The notes: generated by a model from the letters alone, not told the origin. 64,000 bases of DNA from Chersky-840 sp963848335 (GCA_963848335.1 CAWKDD010000003.1:62001-126000), one strand, 5' to 3'; counted from the stretch's first letter, positions 1 to 9,322 are shown. Numbers and translations are program-made.

Positions 1-222
1 CAGGATGTAGGGATAGGGGTCGAACGGCTTGTGGTGAAGCACGTGCTCGATGAAGAGTGTATTGACAAGCGCCCACGCGATCATGACCGCGAAGAACGAG
101 AACACAAAGGGCCACGATCCCATCATGTTGCGCATTCGGTCGGCAGAGCGCTCGCCGAGGGACAGCTGATCGCCGGAACGCACCCCGGGGTGCTTGTGCC
201 AATGCGTCTCCCAAGGAGGCAT
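1..222 (-). CDS. DUF1003 membrane protein, N-terminal part (cut by window edge)
   Basis: The reading frame starts at the ATG at 222 and is open to base 1, so the C-terminal part lies outside the window (74 codons seen). It begins MPPWETHWHKHPGVRSGDQL, then reads GERSADRMRNMMGSWPFVF, a hydrophobic stretch, and HHKPFDPYPYIL. The ADR...GSWxF...FDPYPFIL pattern is typical of the DUF1003 (COG4420) family of small two-helix inner-membrane proteins, whose function is not established. The family assignment is fairly sure from this pattern. The exact start is less sure because a second ATG lies further inside. No ribosome site decides it. Confidence 0.75.
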   Translation of the reverse strand, partial: MPPWETHWHKHPGVRSGDQLSLGERSADRMRNMMGSWPFVFSFFAVMIAWALVNTLFIEHVLHHKPFDPYPYIL

Positions 223-672
223 GCACAATGGTCGCGCACCTAGGGCTACGAGAGACGGACCCGCCCTGCGGATGGCATGCATCTCTTCAGATGTCGCCCA
301 CACATTGCAGCACCCTCTTCCATTACCGAACACAGCCATACCTCCTCGGCCGCGCGGCCACAGGCCGAGGCTGAACGAGGCGCGCCGAGGGGAAGGCCGG
401 AAACCCGGCCTTCCCCTCGGGCGACCGGGACGGACTATGGACGACAAGGCGCCAGCATTGCCGGCGGCGAGAATTGGCGCGGAAGCCAGCGTGAGAGCGA
501 GGACGGCGACGATTTGTAGGCTGGTTATCCGCGGGGCGATGCGCCGGCGGGCGGGTCTTTGCCACAGGAGATGTTCCACACGAGCCTCACATGCGACGCC
601 ATTCGACAACGGGGCCGACCCGGGTGACAGAATCGCGAACGACGTGCAACGAGTTTCATCGCATGTGGCGCG
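223..672. other. Intergenic region without a convincing gene
   Basis: About 450 bases between the DUF1003 gene and the DUF3892 gene. On the minus strand around 430-560 a short stretch reads like a secretion signal (SLQIVAVLALTLASAPILAA) followed by an Arg/Pro-rich tail, but it has no clear start and no recognisable mature domain. It may be a remnant of a secreted protein gene. A strong hairpin lies at 385-420 (listed separately). Confidence 0.4.
385..420. terminator. Strong hairpin, probable terminator
   Basis: Arms 385-400 and 405-420 are perfectly complementary over 16 bases with a 4-base loop (aaac). There is no clear T-tract on either side, so the direction is uncertain. It could end minus-strand transcription coming from the DUF3892 gene. 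Confidence 0.55.
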
Positions 673-969
673 TCAGGGCGAGGCGCAGGGCTTCTTGACC
701 GAGAGGTTCTTGTCAGTGAGGTCGTCGTCAAAGGTCCGGATGGTCTTGCGTCCGCATGCACACTTGTAGCGTCTGACAGGGACCCGGTGCCCGGCGGCGT
801 CGACAGAGAAGTAATGATGGACACCGAGCTTGATCTGTTGCCGGACCTGTTTGACCGGAACCACGCGACCCGAACCCCCGGTCCGGGGCCGGATCCCCAC
901 CTCGGTGATGTGCCTGTGCTCCGGATCGGTCCCCGATCGGTTGACACACGTGATCAGGTAGTCGGTCAT
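673..969 (-). CDS. DUF3892 domain protein
   Basis: Starts at the ATG at 969 and encodes 98 residues beginning MTDYLITCVNRSGTDPEHR. The opening YLITCVNRS...HRHITEVGI and the later VRQQIKLGVHHYFSVDAAGH match the compact DUF3892 family, small soluble proteins of unknown function found next to many unrelated genes. The C-terminal half carries a Cys pair (YKCACGRK). The frame is open upstream to 1128, but the upstream part has no family similarity, so the internal ATG was preferred. It is divergent from the next gene. Its job in the cell cannot be told from context. Confidence 0.7.
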   Translation of the reverse strand: MTDYLITCVNRSGTDPEHRHITEVGIRPRTGGSGRVVPVKQVRQQIKLGVHHYFSVDAAGHRVPVRRYKCACGRKTIRTFDDDLTDKNLSVKKPCASP

Positions 970-1098
970 CGTCGTGTTCCGTGCCGAACGCGGGCCCGGG
1001 GAGGGATTCGCACCTGTGGAGGATCGGCACCGGCAAACCGGTTCTTCACGCCCGGAGCGGAAAATGCCACAATATTGTCCGAGATCGGCACATGGGGA

Positions 1099-1527
1099 GT
1101 GGCGGTGGCGGAGCTTCACGGGTGGCACGTCGATCCCTGGTTACGCCACCAGGCGAGATATTTCTCGGAAGGCAAGCCCACCAGCCTGGTCAGAGATGGC
1201 ACCTACGAGAGCACAGATCCTCCGCCACCTGTCCCCGCCCTGGTGGCCGACCCCCCTCCGGCCACACTCACTCATGAGGACGAGGTCCCACAACAGGTCT
1301 TCCGCGGAGCGGACTTCGAGCGCTCCTGGGGCGGCTCACAAGGCTACGGGCGCGGCGTCGATCCCCGAGCGGATGAGAACTGGGTAGATCGCCTCGTGAT
1401 CCCGGTGTTCTCGTTCTTGCGCCCCTCTCGCTTCAGGGACAAGCACTACCCCAGATACGTGGCTTTGGTGCTTCTGGGCTCGCTGGTCATCTGCTTCCTC
1501 GTGCTCTGGGCTGCGCACTTGCTATAG
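1099..1527 (+). CDS. Tail-anchored membrane protein with N-terminal DUF2510-like module
   Basis: About 142 residues from the GTG at 1099 (a second GTG at 1105 is equally possible). The N-terminus reads LHGWHVDPWLRHQARYF, then KPTSLVRDG, a module resembling DUF2510 (GWYxDP...R.W) that recurs twice more in this window. A Pro-rich linker follows, then a basic segment (RPSRFRDKHYPRY) and one terminal helix (VALVLLGSLVICFLVLWAAH) ending seven bases before the gene closes. This layout suggests a protein held in the cytoplasmic membrane by its C-terminus with the module in the cytoplasm. Function is unknown. The frame is open further upstream to 787, but that part overlaps the DUF3892 gene and looks non-coding. 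Confidence 0.6.
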   Translation: MAVAELHGWHVDPWLRHQARYFSEGKPTSLVRDGTYESTDPPPPVPALVADPPPATLTHEDEVPQQVFRGADFERSWGGSQGYGRGVDPRADENWVDRLVIPVFSFLRPSRFRDKHYPRYVALVLLGSLVICFLVLWAAHLL

Positions 1528-1750
1528 CCGAATCCGAAGCTCGTGAGGCCAGGTGACGCAGCCTCAGCGCCCGGACATAATTCAAATGCCAGTACGGACG
1601 CCCACTCGCCGCAGATCGTGGTGATGTCGTCCAAAAAGCCGACCCTGTCGACCACCGTCAGTGGTCGTCGATCAAGCCCGCACCAGGGGGGGCCGATGCC
1701 TTTATGTGGCAATCGAAGCCGGGAGTGATCAAGAGGACCTGCAGAAATCG

Positions 1751-3673
1751 ATGACGGCCCGCGGTCAACGTCTTTCGCCTGCTTCTTACAGAACCACCAC
1801 CGTCCTCGCGGTGGTGTCCCTCATCGTGTTTTTCTTGGCGATGCACGCCAACGATCGGCGCGAGAACGTCCTGCTGCAGAACGAGACGACACAGGCCGCT
1901 GCCGTCGCATCATCGTCATTTTCGAACGTGACGTCGGTGCTCGACACGCTTGCCAAGACCGCGACGATCTCCAGTGCTTCACCTCAGGCATTTACGAGCT
2001 CAGGCCGAGGCCCTCGTCCACAGCCCATTGTCGGTGGCGCTGACCAAGGTGTTTCTGGATCGCTACGTGGTCTTCGCTTCGGTAGGGAGCGTCTTCCACG
2101 TCGACCAAGTCCTCAGCGTCGCAGCGGTCACGGCGACTCGCCCCGGTGGCGCGACGGTCGACACCGGGCAAGTCGTGAGCACTGGCGATCAGAGCACCGC
2201 CACCTTCGCGGTGGGCCCGCCTCTGGTCCCGAGCGGGAACGCCATCTTCCTCCAGTTCACCGTGAATCCGTTCACCGCGACCTCCGTGGCTGCCAGCAGG
2301 GCGTTCTCCGACCTACAGGTGGCCTTGTATGGATCCCAACACCCGGCGCGCTCCAACCTCCTCGCCGCCACGAGCACGGATCTCAGCTGGCCGGGTCCGT
2401 CGGCGAGCGCGCCGGTCCCGGTGGGCAATACGAACTGGACCCTGGTAGCCAGCGCCCGAAGCCCTCTAATCGGGACGTTCGCCTCGTCTGCGCCCTTTCT
2501 GACACTGGTCCTCGGTCTGCTCATCGCACTGTTCGCTGGCGGCTTCGTGGAGATCCTTATCCGGCGGCGCAAATTCGTCCTCCCGGCATCTGAATCCCGG
2601 TCGACAGGTCTCGTGGAACCGGCGCCCGTCGCCGAGGTCCCACCCGCCGAGGTCCCGGTGGAACCGGCTCCCGTCGCCGAGGTCCCACCCGCCGAGGTCC
2701 CGGTGGAACCGGCTCCCGTCGCCGAGGCCCCGGTGGAGCCCCGGCTCCCGGTATACGAGAGCGACGTGATCGATCAAGACGAACCCGCCACTCCTGACCA
2801 AACCGAACCGCCCTCTTCTCCCTGGTCAGAAGCCGTGGACGAAGAGCATCACGCCGTCGACATCTCTCCTTCTGAAACCTCGGTTTACGCGGACTGGCGT
2901 CCTGACCCGTTCGGCCGGTTCGAATTCCGGCGATTCTTCCTGGATAGCCCTACTTCTCTGGTGAGAGATCGCTCAATCGAGCGCTATGACCCTGCGGGTG
3001 CAGTGCCCGGACCCCCGGCGGATCTGCGTCAAGGCGAGGTTGATGATCAACCCTCGTCGATGTCGGCTGCTGCGGAGTATGAGGACTCCGACGACCTCGA
3101 GCATCATGATCACGCTCCAGGGAAGACGAACGGGCCGGACGATCTCGACGTGCGGACCCCCGATTCGCAACAGCTTCTGGAACCGGCCACCAACGTGCCG
3201 GGAGATCTCGATATGCCACCTTCCGACACCGAGAAGGTATTGGAGACGGTCGCGGAGCGGGTGGCCGGGGCAATTGCCGAGGAGCTCGAGGGTCTCCGGG
3301 CTGTGGCCTCAGCCCTGAATCAGTATCTGCCCGAGGCGGACGCGAGCGAGGTACACAGAACGAACCAGCGTCCGGTCACGCCGCTCGCCGCCGACCGGAC
3401 CGACTCCTGCTCCCTCCTCCGGTTGAGGCTCCCCTAGCGCAGCCGCCGCCGACCGGATCGACTCCTGCTCCCCCTCCGGTTGAGGCTCCCCTACCGCAGC
3501 CGCCGCCGGCCGGATCGACTCCGGCTCCGACCCCGAATCCCGTAAGGTCGGACGCGATATCGAAAGCAGCGAGTAATTCCACGGGGCCAGATGACCCTGG
3601 CCAAAGTTCTGGCCGCGCCCTGGAGACCGCATCACAGATTTGGAAGCGGCTCCGGAAGTCGTACCGCCGTTAA
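1751..3673 (+). CDS. Two-helix sensor-like membrane protein with Pro-rich repeats and DUF2510-like module (frameshifted)
   Basis: The product is spread over two frames. From the ATG at 1751 one frame gives a helix (TTTVLAVVSLIVFFLAMHA) and the start of an extracellular region (NVTSVLDTLAKTATISSASP). Coding continues in the next frame from about 1994 (AQAEALVHSPLSVALTKVFL), through a second helix near 2500-2560, three EPAPVAEVPPAEV repeats, a DUF2510-like module (DWRPDPFGRFEFRRFF then PTSLVRD), and a helical segment near 3230-3310. A last Pro-rich part in the first frame ends at the stop at 3671-3673. Dropping one T of the TTT at 1991-1993 restores the first join. The second break, near 3390-3420, is unresolved. 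Total length is a multiple of three. The helix-loop-helix start resembles bacterial sensors, but no kinase or cyclase domain is present. Confidence 0.55.
2613..2732 (+). repeat. 45-bp coding tandem repeat (2.7 copies)
   Basis: Units at 2613-2657, 2658-2702 and a partial one at 2703-2732 encode EPAPVAEVPPAEVPV. The copies differ by single bases, so the array is recent. It forms a rigid Pro/Glu-rich linker just inside the second membrane helix. Confidence 0.8.
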
Positions 3674-3711
3674 CAGACCGTGTTCTCCCCGCTCTGCGGT
3701 CGAGCGTTTGC

Positions 3712-4584
3712 TCACGGCTCGAAACGGAACCCCACTCCTCGGACGGTCACGAGGTAGCGCGGGTTGCCCGGGTCAGGTTCCAGCTTGATCCGCAGCCTCC
3801 TTATGTGCGTATCAAGGGTGCGCGTGTTGGAGAGGTCCCGGTCGGCCCACAGTCTGTCGATTAGATCTTCGCGAGAACGAACCTGCCCTGGTGGAGAAAG
3901 AAGCAGAGCCAGAAGGTCGAACTCACGACGGGAGAGGTGAATCGGCGACCCATCGGCAGTGACGACCCGCCGAGCGAAGTTCACATGAAATGGACCAGCC
4001 ATGACGAAGTCGGAACGCGGCGGTTCGACAGATGCGACAGTTTGCAGCCGGTGTTCAGGGGGAGAGACTCGACGCAAGACAGAGCGGATACGAGCCACCA
4101 ATTCTCGAAGTCGATAAGGCTTTGCAATGTAGTCCTCAGCTCCTAACTCGAGTCCGCGTACAATGTCCGTCTCAGTGTCGAGCGCCGAGACAATGATGAT
4201 GGGGACTGGCGCCATCGCATGCATTCGTCGACATACTTCGATTCCGGACATGCTTGGCAGAAGCAGGTCGAGGACAACGAGGTCCGGCCGATTCTCGACG
4301 AACTTTCGGAGCGCCTCGACGCCATCTGACGCCAACTCGACCTGATAACCCTCGCGCGACAGTCCCACCATCAACGCCTCTTGGTACGACTCCTCGTCCT
4401 CGACGACAAGGATGGACGTTCGATCTCGAAGACTCTTGGCCCGATCCGTCGTCGCAGGAGTCAATCCCCTGGTTTCCCCCGGCGTCACGGCGACATGCCC
4501 TCTTTCTTTCTCATTCTGGAGGCGTAGCGCCGCAGTCGTCCCGCGGAGGTGATTATTCCAAGAAGGCCTCGTCTCTGCGTTCAT
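3712..4584 (-). CDS. OmpR/PhoB-family response regulator, RegX3-like
   Basis: The receiver domain starts at ILVVEDEESYQEAL. The phospho-acceptor is D106 (counting from the ATG at 4584) in LVVLDLLLPSMSG, and the conserved lysine is in EDYIAKPY. The C-terminal winged helix reads HLSRREFDLLALLL...TLDTHIRRLRIKLE and ends YLVTVRGVGFRFEP. This is the arrangement of PhoB/RegX3/PhoP proteins, which bind direct-repeat operators, often in phosphate-stress genes. The start is uncertain: a GTG closer to the receiver domain (VTPGETRGLT) would remove a long unconserved N-terminus. No histidine kinase gene lies next to it, so it is an orphan here. Control of the pst operon further along is a reasonable inference but not shown. 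Confidence 0.88.
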   Translation of the reverse strand: MNAETRPSWNNHLRGTTAALRLQNEKERGHVAVTPGETRGLTPATTDRAKSLRDRTSILVVEDEESYQEALMVGLSREGYQVELASDGVEALRKFVENRPDLVVLDLLLPSMSGIEVCRRMHAMAPVPIIIVSALDTETDIVRGLELGAEDYIAKPYRLRELVARIRSVLRRVSPPEHRLQTVASVEPPRSDFVMAGPFHVNFARRVVTADGSPIHLSRREFDLLALLLSPPGQVRSREDLIDRLWADRDLSNTRTLDTHIRRLRIKLEPDPGNPRYLVTVRGVGFRFEP

Positions 4585-4946
4585 GCCACCACCGACAGTA
4601 CTGGCGCAAGGTAAACGAGACGCGAACAGCACGTCACAGATTGAAGAACCCTTGACGGCTTGCACAGCCTACGTCGAGCGTGCCCGTGACCCGGGTCGAT
4701 CGAGCGACACGAAGGGGCGGATCTCCCTGTTCCTGTCCGTGGAGGGCAGTGGTGGTCAGGAGTCAAGGCTCTCAATGAGAAGAGGTCAAGTCGCTCCTCG
4801 ATGCGCGCCCGCCCAACGCCGATCACAGACCGGGATAGTCGATCGCCGCTAAATCCTCAGCGCTAACCGCGAAGGGCGAGTACGCGAAACGCAGGTGGTA
4901 AACAGAAACCACCAGGGCTGTCCACACGCCCTGTGTTTACGAACGG
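4585..4946. other. Intergenic region between regulator and coiled-coil gene
   Basis: About 360 bases without a convincing gene on either strand. It should hold the promoter of the response regulator (minus strand) and the terminator of the coiled-coil gene (hairpin at 4898-4940). No clear -10/-35 pair was recognised. Confidence 0.5.
4898..4940 (-). terminator. Two-part hairpin after coiled-coil gene
   Basis: Outer arms gtaaaca (4898-4904) and tgtttac (4934-4940) flank inner arms cagggc (4913-4918) and gccctg (4928-4933). It starts seven bases past the stop codon of the minus-strand gene at 4947, the expected place for a terminator. Confidence 0.5.
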
Positions 4947-5663
4947 TCAGCAGCCACCATTGAGACCGGATGAAGGACTCGACGTCCGCCGGTTCGGTTG
5001 CAACTTGCTCCAGTACCCAGTGGGCGCCCAAGGAGGAGGGCCCCACTCCGGCGTTTGACCGCCAGGCGTCGTAGAGTCGGCTAGCGCAGGTGGCTCGTCC
5101 GACTCTTCACCGGGCAGTGGTGACGGGCGTGTGGGCGGGACCGGTACGGAATCGATCTGTCGGACAGCGCGGTGGTTCTCCATCGCCTCATTCAGCGCCG
5201 ACAGCTCCTGGACGAGGGCACCATTCATACGACCAAACTCCCCGATCGTCGCACGGAGGGCGGCCACGGCCTCAGCGGGAAGAGCGGTTGAATGTCGACC
5301 CTCTTCAACGAGCCTATGAGCTTCGTCTTTTGCAGCGGCGATGATCCGAGCCGCTTCGAACTCGGCATCCGCAACGATCCGTTGGGCTAGTTCTTGCGCC
5401 TCGATGACGGCTCCCTCCACGAACTCCTGTGCTCTCGTGAAGAGGCGGCCGATCTCGATATCGTTGCGTCGTTGCTCTGTGGCTTGTGCGACCGAGCTTT
5501 GAAGCCGATCGAGGATGTCCCTCAGGTCATCGATGGCCCCAGCTGCATGCCGCACGGTGAGACCGATCACCTCGAACGCTTCGTCATCGAGTCCAGCAGC
5601 GGCACCCATGTCGGCAAATGGGGGGCCGCCGTCCTTGCCAGGTTCGAAGGCTGGGATAGGCAT
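4947..5663 (-). CDS. Coiled-coil protein, DivIVA-like in character
   Basis: 238 residues from the ATG at 5663 (MPIPAFEPGKDGGPPF). The middle is a long amphipathic helix rich in Ala, Glu and Arg (EAQELAQRIVADAEFEAARI, then AAKDEAHRLVEEGR), the kind of sequence seen in DivIVA/Wag31-like and stalk-type coiled coils. The C-terminal third is Pro-rich and disordered. There is no signal peptide or membrane helix. No family could be assigned with confidence. A cytoskeletal or scaffolding role is only a guess from the coiled coil. Transcription appears independent of the regulator downstream, since a hairpin follows the stop. Confidence 0.65.
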   Translation of the reverse strand: MPIPAFEPGKDGGPPFADMGAAAGLDDEAFEVIGLTVRHAAGAIDDLRDILDRLQSSVAQATEQRRNDIEIGRLFTRAQEFVEGAVIEAQELAQRIVADAEFEAARIIAAAKDEAHRLVEEGRHSTALPAEAVAALRATIGEFGRMNGALVQELSALNEAMENHRAVRQIDSVPVPPTRPSPLPGEESDEPPALADSTTPGGQTPEWGPPPWAPTGYWSKLQPNRRTSSPSSGLNGGC

Positions 5664-6374
5664 CGTGGCCTCCCGCTGAAGTGGGCAGCGAATCGCACGT
5701 TGAAGGAGTTGTCAGGGTTGAAATTTAACACGAACGATCCCGAGTATGTCGAGGGATCTTGTCGTGATCGCGCGCCAATTTCGTGCGCTGCGGAGAAAGG
5801 TCCAGCCCCGCCTTCCCGTGACGTGCCAAGGTTCACCCGAAGTTGCCTCAGTGTTCGCCCCCTCGTCACATGCAATTCACCCGCCGGCCATAGGCTGACG
5901 GCACCCAGTCTCGACAGCCACAGGACTTGCGCCGACATTTTCCTGCTCGGGTCCCTATCGGTATTTCCACGGCATGACCAGGTACCTTTTCGGGCCCTCA
6001 CCAAATTTGGCGAGGTGGTCCGAGCTCCGTCTCTAGTAACCTTATCGCGTTAGTGGGTAGAGATGTTCCCAGGGAAGGTGGACGAGTTGACCCCGCCGCC
6101 TCGGCGTGAACCAGCGACAGCTGCGCCGCCCCGGCGTGTCTGCCTCGGGGACGACAGCGACCGCGGGCGTCGGGCGTCGAAATCGGGGATTGCGGGTACC
6201 CACTTCACTGAACCGACGCGAAACGCAGCAAGGACCCAAGTTGCAAATCGATGTACCTGATACTGATGCGGTGAGCGTGGCCGGTCTCCAGACGCCGAAA
6301 GACTCGAATCCGAGCCCCGCCGCAAACGCAAGCGCGCGCTGGGCCCAGACAGGCCAACGGTGGACAGTGTCCCG
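5664..6374. other. 710-base divergent intergenic region
   Basis: No reading frame here has a plausible start, composition or similarity. The region separates two divergent genes and is long enough for complex control or an RNA leader. No known riboswitch core, T-tract hairpin or clear promoter was recognised by eye. Confidence 0.4.
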
Positions 6375-9272
6375 ATGATCGACCGTCGAGGCAGGAACAG
6401 CCTACCGACCAGGGTGTGGCAGCGCAGAGCCCGCAGGATCGTCCTGCTCGTGGTACTGGGTATGGCCGCTCTCGCCTCGCTCGTAAAGACCACGGAGCCC
6501 TACTTCGCGACGAACGGCGGGGCATCCTCGGTGCCCGACGGCTTGTTCGTCGACTCGCAGGCACCATCCGATGTCCTCGCCCTCGGCAGGACCCTCGGCG
6601 TGACACCGACCATCGACACCGTCTACGCCGACGGTTCGTGTTTCTGCACCTATTCCCCACCGTCGACGTCGATGACGCTCATGCTCGCTGTGGGTGCGTT
6701 GACGACCTCGCAGGCGACGACCATCGGTCAGGCCCTGGTGGCAGCAGGACAGAGCGACGCCATCATCCGCGTCATGTGGGAGCAGAACCAGGATGTGGAC
6801 GGATGGTTCCCCAACTGGAATCAGCTCGCCTTCACGGCAGCGCAGTACATCTCGACGTTCCAGAACATCGTCACGACCATGCGCAATGTGCCTGGCCAGA
6901 CGTTTCGGTTCATGTGGAACCCCAACGGCGGGACCGGGAACGAGGCACCGGGACGGACATGGACAGACACCTGGCCCGGCAAGGCTTATGTGGACCTCGT
7001 GGGCGTAGACCAGTATGACTACTCGGGATACGCGCAGAACATCCAGGCGATCGTGGCCTTCGCCCAGTCACAGGGACTCCCCGCCGCTCTGCCCGAGTGG
7101 GGCCTGAACGGGTCCGATGATCCCTCCTACATCAACGACGTTGCAGCTCTGGTCAACAACCCAGCGAACGATTTTGCCCTGCAGGCATACTTCAGCTACG
7201 ACGGCGGTTCAGGCGGCATCGATTCTGACATCACGCAATTCCCGCAGTCCCAGGCGGCCTACATCGTCGATTTCGGTGGGTCTAGTGCAAGCTTGCCGCC
7301 CCCCACCACGGCCACCACCGCACCCTCGGCTACCACCACCACATCAACACCACAGACGACCACGCCTGCGCCGTCAGCGGGTTCGGCGCCCCACGTGATG
7401 GTCGTGATGATGGAGAACCAGGGCTACGACCAGATCATCGGGAACGCTGCCCTGCCCTACATCGACTCCCTCGCCACCGACTATGGATCCGCAACGAAGT
7501 CGTTCTCGTACGCCCATCCAAGTCTGCCCAACTACCTGGCCCTCGCGAGTGGTTCCGACCAAGGCGTCACGGTGGACGAAGATCCTTCGTCGTCGGGGAT
7601 CTTCAACGTACCGACCCTGGGAAGCCAGCTGCTCGGAGCTGGATACTCAGCGAAGGCATACGCCGAGAACCTGCCCGCCGACGCCAGCAGCGACTCCGGT
7701 CTGTACGCCGTCAGGCACAATCCCTGGGAGTATTTTGCGTCCTCGGAAACACTCCCCGTCGGGAACTCCACCTCCCTCGTGTCAGATCTCGACGGGTCGA
7801 GTCCACCGGACTTCGTCTGGTACACGCCCAATCTGACCGACGACATGCACACGGGACAGCCGACAGACACCGAGACGACGGAGCTGGCGGGCGGCGAGAC
7901 CTTCCTATCCGGGTTCATCCCGAGCATCCAGGCCACGCCCTGGTACGCCGACGGCGGAAAGATCATCATCGAGTGGGACGAGGCACTGGATTCGGACACC
8001 TCGGGTCTCAATGGCGGTTCCGGGGGCCAGGTCCCGACGATCGTGGTGTCAGCCGCGTTGAAGTCGAATCCCCAGCAGAGTGCGACACCTGTGGACACTG
8101 TTGGCGTTCTCCATTCGATCGAGGACACCTACGGTCTTCCCCACTTGGGTGGAGACACCGCGGACGGCAACATCGAGGCGTTGCTCAACCCAACGGCATC
8201 CACCACGCCTCCTACGACTACGCCTCCTACGACTACGCCTCCTACGACTACGCCTCCTACGACTACGCCTCCTACGACTACGCCTCCTACGACTACGCCT
8301 CCTACGACTACGCCTCCTACGACTACGCCTCCTACGACTACGCCTCCTACGACTACGCCTCCTACGACTACGCCTCCTACGACTACGCCTCCTACGACTA
8401 CGCCTCCTACGACGCCCGGACCGACAGCGGAGGCAACGACCACCACGGTCACTGTCGTCCCTGAGGTGGGAACCTCAGTTCAGGGCTTGACGGCCACTGT
8501 GTCGCCTGCCCCCGCAGGCGGGACCGTGCAGTTCATCGTGGACGGGTGGGACGTAGGCGACGCCGTCCCGCTCAGTTCCGACGGCACCGCGGTGATGGCC
8601 TTGTACCTGGCCAATGGCACACACCTTGTGGACGTCACGTACTCGGGAAGCTCCGCATTCGGCTCGAGCGCAGCGACCCAGGTCGTGGGGGTCGGCCAGG
8701 CCACGACGTCGTTGTTGGTTGCGGATCCGAACCGGATCGGGCCTGGGCAGCTCTACCAGTTGAGCGCCACTCTCACCAGCACCAGTGGCCCCGTCTCGGG
8801 CGCGGCAGTGTGGTTCTCCGGGGTCGGGAGCGCCCTGTGCGTGGCGACGACCGACTCCACCGGCATCGCCACGTGCACGATCGATGAGGGCTCTACCGAT
8901 GTGTTCTCCCTCGCCACCGCTGGGGTCACAGCCGCCTACGGAGGCGACTCGTCCCATCTGCCGACAACGGGACAGTCATCGACTCATGGTCTAGACCACC
9001 TCCAACCGATCGACACGGGCATGGCTAGCGGACAGCGGAACGCCACCTCTGCGCAAGCACCCGTGTCTCCATCCTCCGTCGCGGCCTCGAATACCCCTGC
9101 AACCTTCGACGCTGCGCGCGCTTCGGCCGCGAGGTCCGGACCCGGTGGTGTTGTACTCGTGGTTGTCGGGGCACTCAGCCTGTCGCTCGTGGGGGTGGCG
9201 ACGCTGGGCCGACGTCGCCTCTTGCAGGCCGCCTCCAGAAGCGGCGGCCACCGGTGGCCGCGATCACGTTAG
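6375..9272 (+). CDS. Surface protein: GH26-like glycosidase fused to PF04185-type phosphoesterase and Ig-like domains
   Basis: 965 residues from the ATG at 6375 (a GTG at 6360 is possible). An N-terminal helix acts as signal/anchor. Residues about 55-300 look like a GH26 barrel: RVMWEQNQDVDGWFPNW with candidate acid/base E136, and ALPEWGLNG with candidate nucleophile E241. After a Thr/Pro linker, residues about 340-605 match phosphoesterases of the PF04185 group (HVMVVMMENQGYDQIIG, PSLPNYLALASGSDQ). Then come the PPTTT tandem repeat, two Ig-like beta domains (SGLTATVSPAP-type strands) and a C-terminal helix followed by GRRRLLQ. The protein is probably exported and held at the surface. GH26 members usually cut mannans; the phosphatase part could release phosphate outside the cell. 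The fusion is unusual. Confidence 0.8.
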   Translation: MIDRRGRNSLPTRVWQRRARRIVLLVVLGMAALASLVKTTEPYFATNGGASSVPDGLFVDSQAPSDVLALGRTLGVTPTIDTVYADGSCFCTYSPPSTSMTLMLAVGALTTSQATTIGQALVAAGQSDAIIRVMWEQNQDVDGWFPNWNQLAFTAAQYISTFQNIVTTMRNVPGQTFRFMWNPNGGTGNEAPGRTWTDTWPGKAYVDLVGVDQYDYSGYAQNIQAIVAFAQSQGLPAALPEWGLNGSDDPSYINDVAALVNNPANDFALQAYFSYDGGSGGIDSDITQFPQSQAAYIVDFGGSSASLPPPTTATTAPSATTTTSTPQTTTPAPSAGSAPHVMVVMMENQGYDQIIGNAALPYIDSLATDYGSATKSFSYAHPSLPNYLALASGSDQGVTVDEDPSSSGIFNVPTLGSQLLGAGYSAKAYAENLPADASSDSGLYAVRHNPWEYFASSETLPVGNSTSLVSDLDGSSPPDFVWYTPNLTDDMHTGQPTDTETTELAGGETFLSGFIPSIQATPWYADGGKIIIEWDEALDSDTSGLNGGSGGQVPTIVVSAALKSNPQQSATPVDTVGVLHSIEDTYGLPHLGGDTADGNIEALLNPTASTTPPTTTPPTTTPPTTTPPTTTPPTTTPPTTTPPTTTPPTTTPPTTTPPTTTPPTTTPPTTTPPTTTPPTTPGPTAEATTTTVTVVPEVGTSVQGLTATVSPAPAGGTVQFIVDGWDVGDAVPLSSDGTAVMALYLANGTHLVDVTYSGSSAFGSSAATQVVGVGQATTSLLVADPNRIGPGQLYQLSATLTSTSGPVSGAAVWFSGVGSALCVATTDSTGIATCTIDEGSTDVFSLATAGVTAAYGGDSSHLPTTGQSSTHGLDHLQPIDTGMASGQRNATSAQAPVSPSSVAASNTPATFDAARASAARSGPGGVVLVVVGALSLSLVGVATLGRRRLLQAASRSGGHRWPRSR
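8203..8413 (+). repeat. Perfect 15-bp tandem repeat, about 14 copies
   Basis: The unit acgcctcctacgact is repeated without visible change over about 211 bases. In frame it encodes Thr-Pro-Pro-Thr-Thr units, a rigid, probably glycosylated stalk between the phosphoesterase and Ig-like domains. Perfect copies imply slippage and likely length variation between strains. Other frames give artefact proteins such as Tyr-Asp-Tyr-Ala-Ser repeats. Confidence 0.95.
9244..9261. other. 18-base perfect palindrome between convergent genes
   Basis: gcggccaccggtggccgc is self-complementary and lies in the last codons of the surface protein, about 60 bases past the end of the sortase gene on the other strand. 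It may help stop transcription from either side, but there is no T-tract. Confidence 0.3.
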
Positions 9273-9322
9273 GCAGGACGGGTCGGTTGCCCCCGTCGCT
9301 CGGGCTGATCAGGCGGTTCGAC

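Noticed and set aside
194..769. Plus-strand frame of 191 codons
   Set aside because: Arg/Pro-rich, no similarity, and it crosses a strong hairpin and the end of the DUF3892 gene on the other strand.
8203..8413. CRISPR array
   Set aside because: The array is a perfect head-to-tail repeat without spacers and lies in a coding frame; no cas genes are present. The Cas4-like nuclease at 42024 is a stand-alone repair type.
7973..8490. Open frames on both strands encoding Tyr-Asp-Tyr-Ala-Ser, Leu-Arg and Val-Gly repeats
   Set aside because: They are out-of-frame readings of the 15-bp repeat inside the surface protein gene, whose own frame has real domains on both sides.
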